From assembly GCA_023433925.1 (NCBI GenBank), contig JAEYTO010000027.1:1-34740 (forward strand): a stretch of 34,740 bases of DNA, read 5' to 3'. The position numbers and the translations under genes are program-made. Source of the DNA: Pseudomonadota bacterium (GTDB lineage Bacteria > Desulfobacterota > Desulfovibrionia > Desulfovibrionales > Desulfovibrionaceae). Under the pieces are notes generated by a model. That model did no database searches, was not told the origin of the DNA, and saw nothing but the letters and a program-made list of their open reading frames with translations. Positions 22,951 to 31,728 of the stretch are shown piece after piece. Position 1 is the stretch's first letter; every line of letters begins with the position of its first letter.

Positions 22951-25524
22951 ATGCGCCCACTCCGTTCCTTCAGCGTTGTAGCCAAGCTTCCGCCGAACCT
23001 GGCCGGCATGTGGGAGCTGGCCTACAACTTCCTCTTCTCCTGGAACGATCAGATCGCCGACCTGTTCGCCCAGATCGACCAGCGCCTGTGGCGCGAGAGC
23101 GACGGCAACCCCGTGTCCTTCCTGAACAGCCTGCCCCAGATGACCCTGGACATGCTGGCTCAGGATCGCTTCTTTCTCGCGCGTCTGGATGACCTGCTCG
23201 GATCCCTGCGCCAGTACATGGCCAAGGACCAGCCGACCATCAACTTCCCGCACGAAACCGGCGACAAGCCCGTGGTGGCCTACTTCAGCGCCGAGTACGG
23301 GCTCGACCTGTCGCTGCCCATCTATTCGGGCGGACTGGGCATCCTGGCCGGCGACCACCTCAAATCGGCGAGCGACCTGAACGTCCCCCTCGTGGCCGTG
23401 GGCCTGGCCTACCAGCAAGGCTACTTCCGCCAGTACCTGACGCCCGACGGCTGGCAGCAGGAGCGCTACCCCACCTATGACTTCGAGCAGCTGCCCATAG
23501 CCCCCGTGAAGGACGCCGCCGGCAAGTCGGTCCTCATCGAAGTCGACCTGCCCGGAGGGAAGCTCCGCGCGCGCGTCTGGAAGGCCCAGGTGGGCCGCGT
23601 GGCCCTGTACCTGCTCGACTCGAACATCAGCGAGAATCCGCAGCACCTGCGCGGGCTCACGGAGCGGCTCTACGGCGGCGACATCGAGATGCGCCTCAAG
23701 CAGGAGATCCTGCTCGGCATCGGCGGCATCCGCGCCTTGTGGGCCATGGGCCTTGAGCCCAAGGTCATCCACATGAACGAGGGGCACTCGGCCTTTGCGG
23801 GCCTGGAGCGCATCCGCGTGTTCATGAGCCAGCACAACCTGTCCTTCGAGGCGGCCATGGAGCTCGTGGCCTCCTCGTCGGTCTTCACCACGCACACCCC
23901 CGTGCCCGCGGGCAACGACCGCTTCCAGCCCGAGCTCATGCAGCGCTACTTCGACCCCTACGCGCGGCAGCTCGGCCTGGCCTGGAAGGTCTTCCTGGCC
24001 CTGGGCCGCGAGGACCCGCGCGACGACTCCGAGTTCTTCTGCATGACCGTGCTCGCCTTGCGCCTGTCGCGCTTCAACAACGGCGTGAGCAAGCTCCACG
24101 GCCACGTGTCGCGCAACATGTGGAAGCGCGTCTGGCCCCAGTACCCGGTGGAGGACGTGCCCATCGGCGCCATCACCAACGGCGTGCACATGCCCACCTG
24201 GGTGGCCTACGACATGGCCCTGCTCTACGACCGCTACCTGGGCCCGACCTGGAAGGAGGACCCGGACTGCGACCGTGTCTGGAGGCAGGCCGAGACCATC
24301 CCCGAGTCCGAGCTGTGGCGCACCCACGAGCGGCTGCGCGAGCGGCTCATCGATTTCGTGCGCTACCGCCTGCGCGAGCAGCTCAAGCGCAAGGGCGCGC
24401 GGGCCAAGGAGCTGGAGGCCGCGGACAGCGTGCTCAACCCCCAGGCCCTGACCATCTGCTTCGCCCGGCGCTTCGCCACCTACAAGCGGGCCAACCTGCT
24501 CCTGCAGGACAAGGAGCGGCTGCTGCGCATCCTGGGCAGCAGCGAGCATCCGGTGCAGATGATCTTCGCCGGCAAGGCCCACCCCCACGACAACGAAGGC
24601 AAGAAGATCATCCAGCAGATCGTGCAGCTCTGCCGCATGCCCGAATTGCGCAACAAGCTCGTGTTCATCGAGGACTACGACATGATCCTGGCCAAGCACC
24701 TGGTCCAGGGCGGCGACGTATGGCTGAACAACCCGCGCAGGCCTCTGGAGGCCTGCGGCACGAGCGGCATGAAGGCCATCGCCAACGGCATGCTCAACCT
24801 GAGCATCCTGGACGGCTGGTGGGACGAGGCCTACCAGCCCGACAACAGCGTGGGCTTCGCCATCGGCAGGGGCGAGGAGTACGACGACCTGGCCTACCAG
24901 GATTTCGTGGAGAGCCAGACCCTGTACAACGTCCTGGAAACCGAGGTCATCCCGGACTTCTACGACCGCGCCCACGACGGCCTGCCGCGCAGCTGGATCA
25001 AGCGCATGAAGAAGGCCCTGGTGGAGCTCGGCCCGGTATTCAACGCCCACCGCATGGTCGAGGAGTACAGCTGGCGCACGTACTCGCCGGCCTACGAGAA
25101 CTACAAGCGGCTCGTGCGCGACAGCTTCCAGCCGGCCAAGGACCTGGCGGCCTGGCGCATGGACCTCATGACCAAGTGGAGCCAGATCCGCATCCGCAAC
25201 GTGCGCACCGAGGCCGGCGAGCAGGTCCACGTCAAGCAGCCCCTGATCGTGGAGGCCGAGATATTCCTCGACGGCCTGCGGCCCGAAGACATCCAGCCCG
25301 AGATCTACGCCGGCCCCCTGACCCAGGACGGCCAGTTCGCCCAGCGCACGACCACGGTCATGCGCAACGAGGGCCTGACCCAGGACGGCTGGCACATCTA
25401 CCGGGGCAAGGCCATGCCCGCCGAGGCCGGCCGCTTCGGCTTCACCATGCGCATCCTGCCGCACCATCCGCTACTGCTCGACCCGCACTCGCTGGGTCTC
25501 ATCAGATGGGTGGACGCGCAGTAG
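22951..25524 (+). CDS. glgP: Alpha-glucan (glycogen/maltodextrin) phosphorylase
   Basis: The 857-residue GT35 enzyme releases glucose-1-phosphate from alpha-1,4-glucans. It has the bacterial form with an N-terminal DUF3417 domain (LPPNLAGMWELAYNFLFSWN). The core shows AYFSAEYGLDLSLPIYSGGLG, MNEGHSAF, TNGVHMPTW, CFARRFATYKRANLL, and the PLP site GTSGMKAIANG with K608. The C-terminal 130 residues (from about 725) are a beta-rich extra region. GAGGAG lies 6 bases before the ATG. It stands alone with a terminator downstream. Storage polysaccharide breakdown is the expected role. Confidence 0.95.
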   Translation: MRPLRSFSVVAKLPPNLAGMWELAYNFLFSWNDQIADLFAQIDQRLWRESDGNPVSFLNSLPQMTLDMLAQDRFFLARLDDLLGSLRQYMAKDQPTINFPHETGDKPVVAYFSAEYGLDLSLPIYSGGLGILAGDHLKSASDLNVPLVAVGLAYQQGYFRQYLTPDGWQQERYPTYDFEQLPIAPVKDAAGKSVLIEVDLPGGKLRARVWKAQVGRVALYLLDSNISENPQHLRGLTERLYGGDIEMRLKQEILLGIGGIRALWAMGLEPKVIHMNEGHSAFAGLERIRVFMSQHNLSFEAAMELVASSSVFTTHTPVPAGNDRFQPELMQRYFDPYARQLGLAWKVFLALGREDPRDDSEFFCMTVLALRLSRFNNGVSKLHGHVSRNMWKRVWPQYPVEDVPIGAITNGVHMPTWVAYDMALLYDRYLGPTWKEDPDCDRVWRQAETIPESELWRTHERLRERLIDFVRYRLREQLKRKGARAKELEAADSVLNPQALTICFARRFATYKRANLLLQDKERLLRILGSSEHPVQMIFAGKAHPHDNEGKKIIQQIVQLCRMPELRNKLVFIEDYDMILAKHLVQGGDVWLNNPRRPLEACGTSGMKAIANGMLNLSILDGWWDEAYQPDNSVGFAIGRGEEYDDLAYQDFVESQTLYNVLETEVIPDFYDRAHDGLPRSWIKRMKKALVELGPVFNAHRMVEEYSWRTYSPAYENYKRLVRDSFQPAKDLAAWRMDLMTKWSQIRIRNVRTEAGEQVHVKQPLIVEAEIFLDGLRPEDIQPEIYAGPLTQDGQFAQRTTTVMRNEGLTQDGWHIYRGKAMPAEAGRFGFTMRILPHHPLLLDPHSLGLIRWVDAQ

Positions 25525-25578
25525 GATAGAGGGCCGGCCGGATCGTCAGCGCCGGACGGCGCACTGGATTCGATGGAT

Positions 25579-25606
25579 AAGGCGGGGCTTCGCGGCCCCG
25601 CCTTTT
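25579..25606 (+). terminator. Rho-independent terminator of glgP
   Basis: AAGGCGGGGC (25579-25588) and GCCCCGCCTT (25595-25604) form a 10-bp stem with loop TTCGCG, followed by a short T run. It ends 24 bases before the next ATG. Confidence 0.88.
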
Positions 25607-25630
25607 GCATATCCCGTGGAGGAGACGAGC

Positions 25631-26413
25631 ATGGACAACACGGCAATCCTGACGGCCATGGAGAAGAACCACACGGCTCACCTCGCCTGGCTGCCCTCGT
25701 TGGCCGGGGCGGAGGTTCTGGAGGGAACGGACCTGCTCCTGGTGGATTCGGGCCTGCCCACGGACACGTTCAACAAGCTCGCCTGGAAACGGCCGGACCC
25801 TGCCCGGCCCGAAGAGGGCGCGCGGGCGGCCGTCGAGCGCTTCCAGGCCAAGGGCTTCCCGTTCGCCTGGCGGCTGGGTCCGCTGTCCGGGGTGGACCGG
25901 CTGGAGCCGGTCCTGGAGCGGCTCGGTCTGCGCCGAACCGAGGAGGAGACCGGCATGGCCCTGGTCCTCGACGCCATCCGCCTTGATGAGCCGCGCGCCT
26001 CTGGCCTGGACATCCGCTTGGCGCGCAATGGGGCCGCCATGCGCGACTTCGCCGCCGTGATCGCGGCCAATTGGACTCCGCCCGACGCGACCGTGCTGCG
26101 CCTGTACGGTCTGTCCGCCGAAGCCGCCACGCTGCCGGACGGTCCTGCGTCCTTCCTCGTGGGCTACCTGGACGGCCTGCCCGTGTCCGTGACCGAGCTG
26201 TTCGTGACCGGCGCCGTGGCGGGCATCTACAACGTCTCCACGCTCGCGGCCATGCGCCGCAAGGGATTCGGCACGGCGCTCATGCTCGCCGCCTTGGGCC
26301 TGGCAAGGTCGCGCGGCTGCCGACTGGCCGTGCTCCAGGCCGCGCCCGACGGGCTTGGCCTCTATCGCCGCCTGGGCTTCGCGGACGTGTGCGGCTATGA
26401 GGAGTATGCATGA
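25631..26413 (+). CDS. GNAT-family N-acetyltransferase
   Basis: The 260-residue protein has a C-terminal GNAT fold: acetyl-CoA motif A is AAMRRKGFGTALMLAALGLA, and motif B includes LGLYRRLGFADVCGYEEYA. The N-terminal half (1-120) is a diverged second domain, seen in two-domain GNAT proteins, with no clear acetyl-CoA motif. The ATG at 25631 follows GGAGGAG at the right distance, so the upstream in-frame ATG at 25616 is rejected. The acceptor substrate cannot be guessed. It stands alone between the glgP terminator and a 300-base gap before rsgA. Confidence 0.88.
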   Translation: MDNTAILTAMEKNHTAHLAWLPSLAGAEVLEGTDLLLVDSGLPTDTFNKLAWKRPDPARPEEGARAAVERFQAKGFPFAWRLGPLSGVDRLEPVLERLGLRRTEEETGMALVLDAIRLDEPRASGLDIRLARNGAAMRDFAAVIAANWTPPDATVLRLYGLSAEAATLPDGPASFLVGYLDGLPVSVTELFVTGAVAGIYNVSTLAAMRRKGFGTALMLAALGLARSRGCRLAVLQAAPDGLGLYRRLGFADVCGYEEYA

Positions 26414-26524
26414 CGCGAATATGCATGACGCGGAACATGGGCCTGAAGGACGCGCAAGCCCCGGATCATTGACCATCACGAGCCTTCGGAATATGGATGG
26501 GAAAAAGAGTAAGGAGGATTGTAG

Positions 26525-26590
26525 ATGATTGTCATTGTTGCGCATCCGACCCCGCTGGTGTCCGGACAGAGCGCAACCGCCCTGGTCTAG
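26525..26590 (+). CDS. 21-codon ORF with a strong ribosome site (possible leader peptide)
   Basis: MIVIVAHPTPLVSGQSATAL ends with one more Val and TAG. AAGGAGG (26511-26517) is an ideal Shine-Dalgarno sequence 7 bases before the ATG. It lies 123 bases upstream of rsgA, and a weak GC-rich hairpin (about 26628-26655) followed by GTTTTG lies between. It could be a translated leader, a small protein, or the cut-off start of a larger gene, since its stop is a CTAG. No database family is recognised. Confidence 0.45.
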   Translation: MIVIVAHPTPLVSGQSATALV

Positions 26591-26713
26591 ATAGGCCGGG
26601 CTCGCCCACCAAGGCTTTGCCGCCTGCCGGACGCCGGCCCGTGAGGACCGGCGCGTTTTGTCGCGCCCAAGGATGAAGAAGCGACAACACCGGAAGCATC
26701 CGGGAGGCATGCA

Positions 26714-27796
26714 ATGCACGATCTGACCACGCTTGGCTGGAGCCAGGCTTTCGAGAACCTCTTCCTGTCCCTGAACCAGCCTGAACTCGTCCCCGCGCGG
26801 GTGGCGGCGGCCGACCGAGGCCGCTGGGCGCTCCTCGGCTCCGATCTCGCGGCTTCGGCGACCCTGAGCGGGCGGCTTTCCAATTCCACGACCGATGCCG
26901 AGGACCTGCCCGTGACCGGCGACTGGGTCGCCGCGCGCGTGGAAGCCGGCTCGGCCGTGATCGAGCACGTTCTTCCCCGGCGCGGCGTCATCGTGCGCAA
27001 GGCCTGGGGCCGCGCCCAGCGCGTCCAGCCCATGTGCGCCAACGTGGACCTCGTGCTCGTGACGGCGGCCCTGGACGCCGGGGTCAATCCCAACCGGATC
27101 GAACGCGCCCTGGCCGTGGCCTGGGACGGCGGGGCAACGCCGCTCGTGGTCCTGACCAAGGCCGACCTGGCCCCGGACGCCGAGGAGATCGCCGACGAGC
27201 TGCGCTGTAGGCTGCTCGGCGTGGACGTGGTCGTGACGAGCGCCAGCGCCGAAAACGGCCTGGACTCGCTCGCCCCGTACCTTCTGCCGGGCCGTAGCGT
27301 CGCGCTCCTGGGTACGTCCGGCGCGGGCAAGTCGACCCTCGTCAACCGCATCCTGGGCATGGAGCTCCAGGCCACGGGCCAGGTGCGCGCGGCCGACGCC
27401 AAGGGTCGCCACGTGACCACGCGGCGCGAGCTGCTCGTGGCGCCCTCGGGCGTCATCCTCATCGACACGCCGGGCATGCGCGAGCTTGGGCTGTGGGAAG
27501 CCGAAGAGGGCCTGGATACAGTCTTCGCGGACATCGCCGCCCTGGCCGAGAGCTGCCGCTTCCGCGACTGCGGCCATGCGGGCGAGCCGGGCTGCGCGGT
27601 TGTCTTGGCTGTGGAGGACGGCAGGCTCGCCGCCGACCGGCTGGAACACTACCTGCGGTTGCGGGAGGAGATCGAGCGCGGCCAGAAGCGGGCCGCCTTG
27701 GCTCCGGGCAAGGACGACCCGCGCTGGAAGACAATCCACAAGGCCGTGCGTCAGCGAGAAAAGCTGCACGGGAAGCTGGGATTGAAGGGGCAGTGA
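26714..27796 (+). CDS. rsgA: Ribosome small-subunit biogenesis GTPase RsgA
   Basis: The 360-residue circularly permuted GTPase helps mature the 30S subunit. Order: OB-fold N-terminus (about 35-105), G4 TKAD (148-151), G1 GTSGAGKST (200-208), switch TTRREL, G3 DTPGM (251-255), and the zinc site C281-x4-C286-x-H288-x5-C294 (CGHAGEPGC). The ATG has GGGAGG about 6 bases upstream. It is monocistronic as far as visible. A 21-codon ORF with a good ribosome site precedes it. Confidence 0.96.
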   Translation: MHDLTTLGWSQAFENLFLSLNQPELVPARVAAADRGRWALLGSDLAASATLSGRLSNSTTDAEDLPVTGDWVAARVEAGSAVIEHVLPRRGVIVRKAWGRAQRVQPMCANVDLVLVTAALDAGVNPNRIERALAVAWDGGATPLVVLTKADLAPDAEEIADELRCRLLGVDVVVTSASAENGLDSLAPYLLPGRSVALLGTSGAGKSTLVNRILGMELQATGQVRAADAKGRHVTTRRELLVAPSGVILIDTPGMRELGLWEAEEGLDTVFADIAALAESCRFRDCGHAGEPGCAVVLAVEDGRLAADRLEHYLRLREEIERGQKRAALAPGKDDPRWKTIHKAVRQREKLHGKLGLKGQ

Positions 27797-27800
27797 GCTG

Positions 27801-27840
27801 ACGTAAGTCATCTGGGGAGGGCGCTGTCCTCTCCCAGTCC
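27801..27840. repeat. diverged family B-like core
   Basis: On the minus strand the order GGGAGAGGACAGCGCCCTCCCC then GATGACTTACG resembles the B1/B2 right half (GGGAGAGGGCAGCGCCCTCTC then GGTCATTAGC). It lies just after the rsgA stop. It is short and eroded, so membership is tentative. Confidence 0.4.
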
Positions 27841-27945
27841 GCCCCCCCAAGAAGGCTTCGATCCACTCGCTGCGCGCGGTCATCGGCGGAGAATCGTGCA
27901 CGCTTCCCAGCCCGTTATCGGCGAGGCGCGTTCCCATCCGAAAGC

Positions 27946-27978
27946 GAGACCCCGCCAGGCACTGCCTGGCGGGGTCTC
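27946..27978. terminator. 33-bp perfect palindrome between converging rsgA and cbiK
   Basis: GAGACCCCGCCAGGCA and TGCCTGGCGGGGTCTC are 16-base arms around a single C. The hairpin would be very stable, but no T tract follows on either strand. The position between two converging genes suggests a bidirectional terminator or mRNA 3'-end stabiliser. Confidence 0.65.
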
Positions 27979-28009
27979 GGCATTCATTCGCGGCTCTTTG
28001 CGTTCGCGT

Positions 28010-28825
28010 TCAAGGTCTATTTTTCAGCCGCGCCACGGCCTCGGCCAGGTGGTCCAGCCAGATGTCCACCAGGCGGTCATGCTCGCCCGCGCCCTGGACT
28101 ATGGGCGTGGCGGCGATGCCGGCCTGCCTGAGCACCGAGACCCAGGACTTGGGGTCTTCGCCGAGCATGTCGTTCTCCACGTGCACGCCGGCCGCGAAGA
28201 AGAAGGGCACGAGGAAGACCTCGCGGCAGCCGGCCGCCAGGAGGGAGTCCCGGATCGCCGCCGCGTCAGGCCCCTCTTCCAGGGCGCCCAGGAATGCGTG
28301 CCTGTCCAGCTTGGCCAGCTCGCGGGCCAGGGCGTCGTATTGGATATTGCCGGGATGGGCCGTGCCGTGACCCAGGAAGACCGCGCAGCGCCGTTCGTTC
28401 GGCAGGTTCGGCTGCCCCCCGGAGGAGCCGTCCCGCGCGGGCAGAAGGCCCAGGAGCGCCCTGGCCACGCGCGAGGCGTCCTCGGGCCCGTGCAGGAGCG
28501 GCAGGCCCGTGGTCAGGCGCGCGAAGGATCTCTCGGCTTCACGGGCAGCGGCGAGCATCTCCTCGTACTCCGCGCCGGGGATGATGTGCAGCGACTGCAC
28601 GCACACGGCCTCGAAGCCTTCGTCGCGCAGGCGCGCCAGGGCCTCGGCCGGCGAGTCGGCCTCGCGGAGCTTGCGCACGTTCCTGGAGGTGAAGCACCAG
28701 CGCACGGCAAGGCCGGGAAACATGGCGGACACCCGGCGCTCGATGTGCTCGAACGAGGCCTGGGCGCGGGGGTGGCGGGAGCCGTAGGCCGCCAGGAGGA
28801 TGGCCGTGCGCGGGTGTTTTATCAT
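28010..28825 (-). CDS. cbiK: Anaerobic sirohydrochlorin cobaltochelatase
   Basis: The 271-residue class II chelatase inserts Co2+ into sirohydrochlorin, the first committed step of the early-cobalt B12 route; in sulfate reducers related enzymes may also serve siroheme. AILLAAYGSRHPRA opens the protein. H153 in FLGHGTAHPGN and H215 in GVHVENDMLGEDPKSW are placed as the catalytic and metal-binding histidines, with the same 62-residue spacing as H145/H207 of the Salmonella enzyme. There is no signal peptide, so it is the cytoplasmic form. The ATG (28823-28825) has no strong ribosome site. It is divergent from the aldo/keto reductase gene. Confidence 0.93.
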   Translation of the reverse strand: MIKHPRTAILLAAYGSRHPRAQASFEHIERRVSAMFPGLAVRWCFTSRNVRKLREADSPAEALARLRDEGFEAVCVQSLHIIPGAEYEEMLAAAREAERSFARLTTGLPLLHGPEDASRVARALLGLLPARDGSSGGQPNLPNERRCAVFLGHGTAHPGNIQYDALARELAKLDRHAFLGALEEGPDAAAIRDSLLAAGCREVFLVPFFFAAGVHVENDMLGEDPKSWVSVLRQAGIAATPIVQGAGEHDRLVDIWLDHLAEAVARLKNRP

Positions 28826-28978
28826 GGTCAGGGGCCGGGAAGTAGCAGTTTTTCGGCTTGCGGGGAAGGCCCATGCGCCGAGCGGGTCCAAGACGCGGCG
28901 CGCTTCGGCTTTGTGCCCGAGGCGGAAAAGGTGCTAGGCTGGCCAGTGCAGGAAATCCCGACCGCCAAGGAGGACGGC

Positions 28979-29977
28979 ATGGAATACAGGATCATTCCCG
29001 GCACGAACCTGGACGTCTCGCGCATCAGCCTGGGCACCTGGGCCATCGGCGGCTGGATGTGGGGCGGCACGGACGAGCGGCGATCCATCGAGACGATCCA
29101 CGCGGCCCTGGACAAGGGCGTGAACCTGATCGACACGGCGCCGGTCTACGGCTTCGGCAAGTCGGAGGAGCTCGTGGGCATGGCCCTGGCCGAGTACGCG
29201 CACAAGGACAAGGTGCGCATCGCCACCAAGGCCGGCCTCAACTGGGGCGATGATGGCGTGTTCCGCGACGCGCGCGCCGGGCGCATCAAGGAAGAAGTCG
29301 AGGGCTCGCTCAAGCGCCTGGGCGTGGAGCGCATCGACGTCTACTTCGTGCACTGGCCCGACCCGCGCACGCCCATGGAGGAGACCGCCGGGGCCATGCG
29401 CGAGCTTCACGAGCAGGGCCTCGTCAAGGCCATCGGCGTGAGCAACTTCTCGCCGGAGCAGATGGACGAATTCCGCCAGTATGCGCCGCTGCACGTCTGC
29501 CAGCCTCCGTACAACATCTTCGAGCGCTCTATCGAGGTGGACGTCATGCCCTATTGCCGGAAGCACAACATCGTGCTCATGACCTACGGCGCCCTGTGTC
29601 GGGGGTTGCTCTCGGGCAAGATGAGCCGCGACCAGGGGTTCGAGGGCGACGACCTGCGCAAGAGCGACCCCAAGTTCCAGCAGCCGCGCTTCGATCAGTA
29701 CCTGGAGGCCGTGAACCGCCTGTTCTACCTGGCCCGTGAGCACTACGACCGCGACGTGCTCAGCCTGGCCGTGCGCTGGGTGCTCGACAAGGGATCGGAC
29801 ATCGCCATCTGGGGCGGCCGCAAGCCGGAGCAGATGGCCGGCATCGACGGCGTGCTGCGCTGGAACCTGGACCAGGGCGGCCTGCGCGAGGTGGAGCGCA
29901 TCGTGGACATGTACGTTAAGGACCCGGTGGGCCCCGAGTTCATGGCCCCGCCCGAGCGGCGGGAGAAGGCGGCATAG
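28979..29977 (+). CDS. Aldo/keto reductase
   Basis: The 332-residue NADPH-dependent oxidoreductase of the AKR superfamily has the catalytic tetrad D52, Y57 (LIDTAPVYGFGKSEE), K84 (ATKAGLNW) and H125 (YFVHWPD). KAIGVSNFSPEQM and IWGGRKPEQM are the usual C-terminal marks of the general stress protein 69 / YajO-like subgroup. The ATG at 28979 has AAGGAGG 5 bases upstream; a long upstream extension of the frame is the shadow of cbiK. It stands alone, divergent from cbiK, with a terminator downstream. The natural substrate is unknown. Confidence 0.92.
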   Translation: MEYRIIPGTNLDVSRISLGTWAIGGWMWGGTDERRSIETIHAALDKGVNLIDTAPVYGFGKSEELVGMALAEYAHKDKVRIATKAGLNWGDDGVFRDARAGRIKEEVEGSLKRLGVERIDVYFVHWPDPRTPMEETAGAMRELHEQGLVKAIGVSNFSPEQMDEFRQYAPLHVCQPPYNIFERSIEVDVMPYCRKHNIVLMTYGALCRGLLSGKMSRDQGFEGDDLRKSDPKFQQPRFDQYLEAVNRLFYLAREHYDRDVLSLAVRWVLDKGSDIAIWGGRKPEQMAGIDGVLRWNLDQGGLREVERIVDMYVKDPVGPEFMAPPERREKAA

Positions 29978-30072
29978 CGGTCTGTTGCAAAACAGGCCCG
30001 CTGGATCAGGGTGGCCGCCGGTGCGTGGCATCCGCGAGAATGCTTGAGATTTGCCCAAGCATTGCGAAGTTG

Positions 30073-30095
30073 GAAAAAGCCAGGACGGCTTTTTC
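30073..30095. terminator. bidirectional terminator between aldo/keto reductase and cbiO
   Basis: GAAAAAGCC (30073-30081) and GGCTTTTTC (30087-30095) form a 9-bp stem with A and T tracts, serving both converging genes. Confidence 0.88.
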
Positions 30096-30205
30096 AGCAG
30101 TCCGTTGGGCACGCTTGGGCGAGTGGGGCTCTCCGTGGAGCCCGACCAAAAGGGCGCGGGAAGATCGGCTGAGTGTCCGGGAAGGACAGGCTGCCAGCGG
30201 CCGGG

Positions 30206-30982
30206 CTAATCCTGGTGCACGTGCGGCTTGTCGCCGTGGACGTGCACGTGGGCGTGACGGTGGATGGACAGCCTGGGCGAGCAGTCGACCTTGCCGTGCT
30301 CCATGGCGCACAGCAGGCCCGTGGTGCGCTCCAGGAAGTCCAGATCGTGGGAGATGATGACATAGGACACGGGCAGGCCGCACAGGATGCCCACGAGCCG
30401 GTCGCGCGTCTCCGGGTCCAGGCCCGTGGTGGGCTCGTCGAGCAGCAGGGCCTCGGGCTCCATGGCCAGCACGCAGGCCAGGGCCGCGAGGCGCTTCTCG
30501 CCGCCCGACAGCTTGTGCGTCACGCGCTCCTCGAAGCCCGCCAGTCCGAGCGTGTCCAGGGTGCGCGCGGCGGTTTCGCGGGCTTTTGCCGGCGGCTGGC
30601 CCAGGTTGAGCGGCCCGAAGGTCACGTCTTCGAGCACCGTGGGGCTGAAGAGCTGGTCGTCGGCGTTCTGGAAGAGCAGGCCCACATGGCGGCGCAGCCC
30701 GGCGAAATCCGCCTCTGAGCGCACTTCGCGGCCCTTGAAGAGCACGCTTCCGGCCTGGGGCTTGAGCAGGCCCATGAGGGCCAGGAAGAGGGTCGTCTTG
30801 CCCGTGCCGTTGTGGCCCATGAGGCCCAGGCGTTCGCCCGCGCGCAGGCCGAAATCCAGGCCGTCCAGGAGCGCGGCCCGGCCGGGATAGGCGAAGGTCA
30901 GGCCGCGCGCCTCCAGGATCGGGGCTCCGCTGGCCTGGGAGCGGCGGCCGTGAGGCGTTTGTGGGGCGGCGGTCTCGGTCAT
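30206..30982 (-). CDS. cbiO: Cobalt/nickel ECF transporter ATPase with His-rich tail
   Basis: The 258-residue ATPase has Walker A GHNGTGKTT, Q-loop LFQNADDQLFSPTV (the ECF-type NxDDQ), signature LSGGEKR, Walker B LLLDEPTTGLDP and switch ISHD. The last 20 residues, beginning SIHRHAHVHVHG, contain eight histidines and could bind Ni or Co. The ATG (30980-30982) overlaps the cbiQ stop in ATGA, so translation is coupled. It forms a set with cbiQ and the CbiL/NikL gene, transcribed in the order L-Q-O. Choice between cobalt and nickel cannot be made from the ATPase. Confidence 0.93.
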   Translation of the reverse strand: MTETAAPQTPHGRRSQASGAPILEARGLTFAYPGRAALLDGLDFGLRAGERLGLMGHNGTGKTTLFLALMGLLKPQAGSVLFKGREVRSEADFAGLRRHVGLLFQNADDQLFSPTVLEDVTFGPLNLGQPPAKARETAARTLDTLGLAGFEERVTHKLSGGEKRLAALACVLAMEPEALLLDEPTTGLDPETRDRLVGILCGLPVSYVIISHDLDFLERTTGLLCAMEHGKVDCSPRLSIHRHAHVHVHGDKPHVHQD

Positions 30983-31728
30983 GCCAGGTCCATATAGAGC
31001 AAGGCGGCCACGGCCGCAACGGCCAGCCCGGCGAAAGCCGCGTCGGCCCGGCCCGGTCGCGGGGAGTCGAGGCCGCGGAACACGCCATCGAAGCCCCGGC
31101 AGAGCATGGCCTGGTAGACGCGCTCGGAGCGGTCCAGACTGCGCACGAGGACCATGCCCAGGAGATGGGCGTAGGTGCGATAGGTGTGCAGGTCCGTGCG
31201 CGGCCGGAAGCCGCGCATGGCCGCGGCCGTGCGCAGGCGGCGGTACTCCTCGCCGAGCACGAACAGGTAGCGGTAGCTGAAGGCGATGAGCTGCGTGAGC
31301 GACCTGGGCAGGCCCAGGCCGGACAGGGCGCGGCTCAGGGCCGGCACGCCCATGGCCGAGGCCAGGGCCATGAAGGCGAGCATGATGGCGTTGGCCTTGA
31401 GCGTCACGAGCAGGGCCAGGGCCAGTCCCTGGCGCGTGGCCGTGAGCGGTCCCAGGTTCAGGGCCGGCTCGCCGGGCGTGCTGAAGGGCAGGAACAGCCA
31501 CAGGAAGGCCACGAAGGCGTTGACCACCCACAGTCGCCGCAGGGCCGGGCCGAGCGGGAGGCCTGACGCGGCCAGCAGGAGCAGGCCCATGGCCAAGGCC
31601 GAGGCGGCGGCCGGGACATGGCCCAGCACGGCCGCGGCCACGGAGAAGACGGCGGCGGCCACAAGGCGCGTGCGCGGGTCCAGGCCGGAGAGGAGTCCGC
31701 CATGGGCCTTCAGCGGCTCGTCGATCAT
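30979..31728 (-). CDS. cbiQ: Cobalt/nickel ECF transporter transmembrane protein
   Basis: The 249-residue membrane protein (EcfT type) has hydrophobic segments at about residues 25-75, 95-120 and 225-245. The two coupling helices carry the Ala-Arg-Gly-like motifs AAAMRGFRPR and AMLCRGFDG, which touch the ATPases. SYRYLFVLGEEYRRL is also typical. The start is set by the ATGA overlap with the upstream gene (ATG 31726-31728, after GGAAGAAGAA); a longer in-frame start at 31752 would overlap by 28 bases. The stop overlaps cbiO. Confidence 0.92.
   Translation of the reverse strand: MIDEPLKAHGGLLSGLDPRTRLVAAAVFSVAAAVLGHVPAAASALAMGLLLLAASGLPLGPALRRLWVVNAFVAFLWLFLPFSTPGEPALNLGPLTATRQGLALALLVTLKANAIMLAFMALASAMGVPALSRALSGLGLPRSLTQLIAFSYRYLFVLGEEYRRLRTAAAMRGFRPRTDLHTYRTYAHLLGMVLVRSLDRSERVYQAMLCRGFDGVFRGLDSPRPGRADAAFAGLAVAAVAALLYMDLA

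Noticed and set aside
22930..25467. An 845-codon open frame antisense to glgP
   Set aside because: It mirrors the codon pattern of the real glgP gene in high-GC DNA, and its protein is a Val/Leu/Gly/His-rich shadow without motifs.
25502..27937. An 811-codon open frame on the minus strand across the GNAT and rsgA genes
   Set aside because: Both genes on the plus strand have clear motifs and ribosome sites; the long frame is a composition effect.
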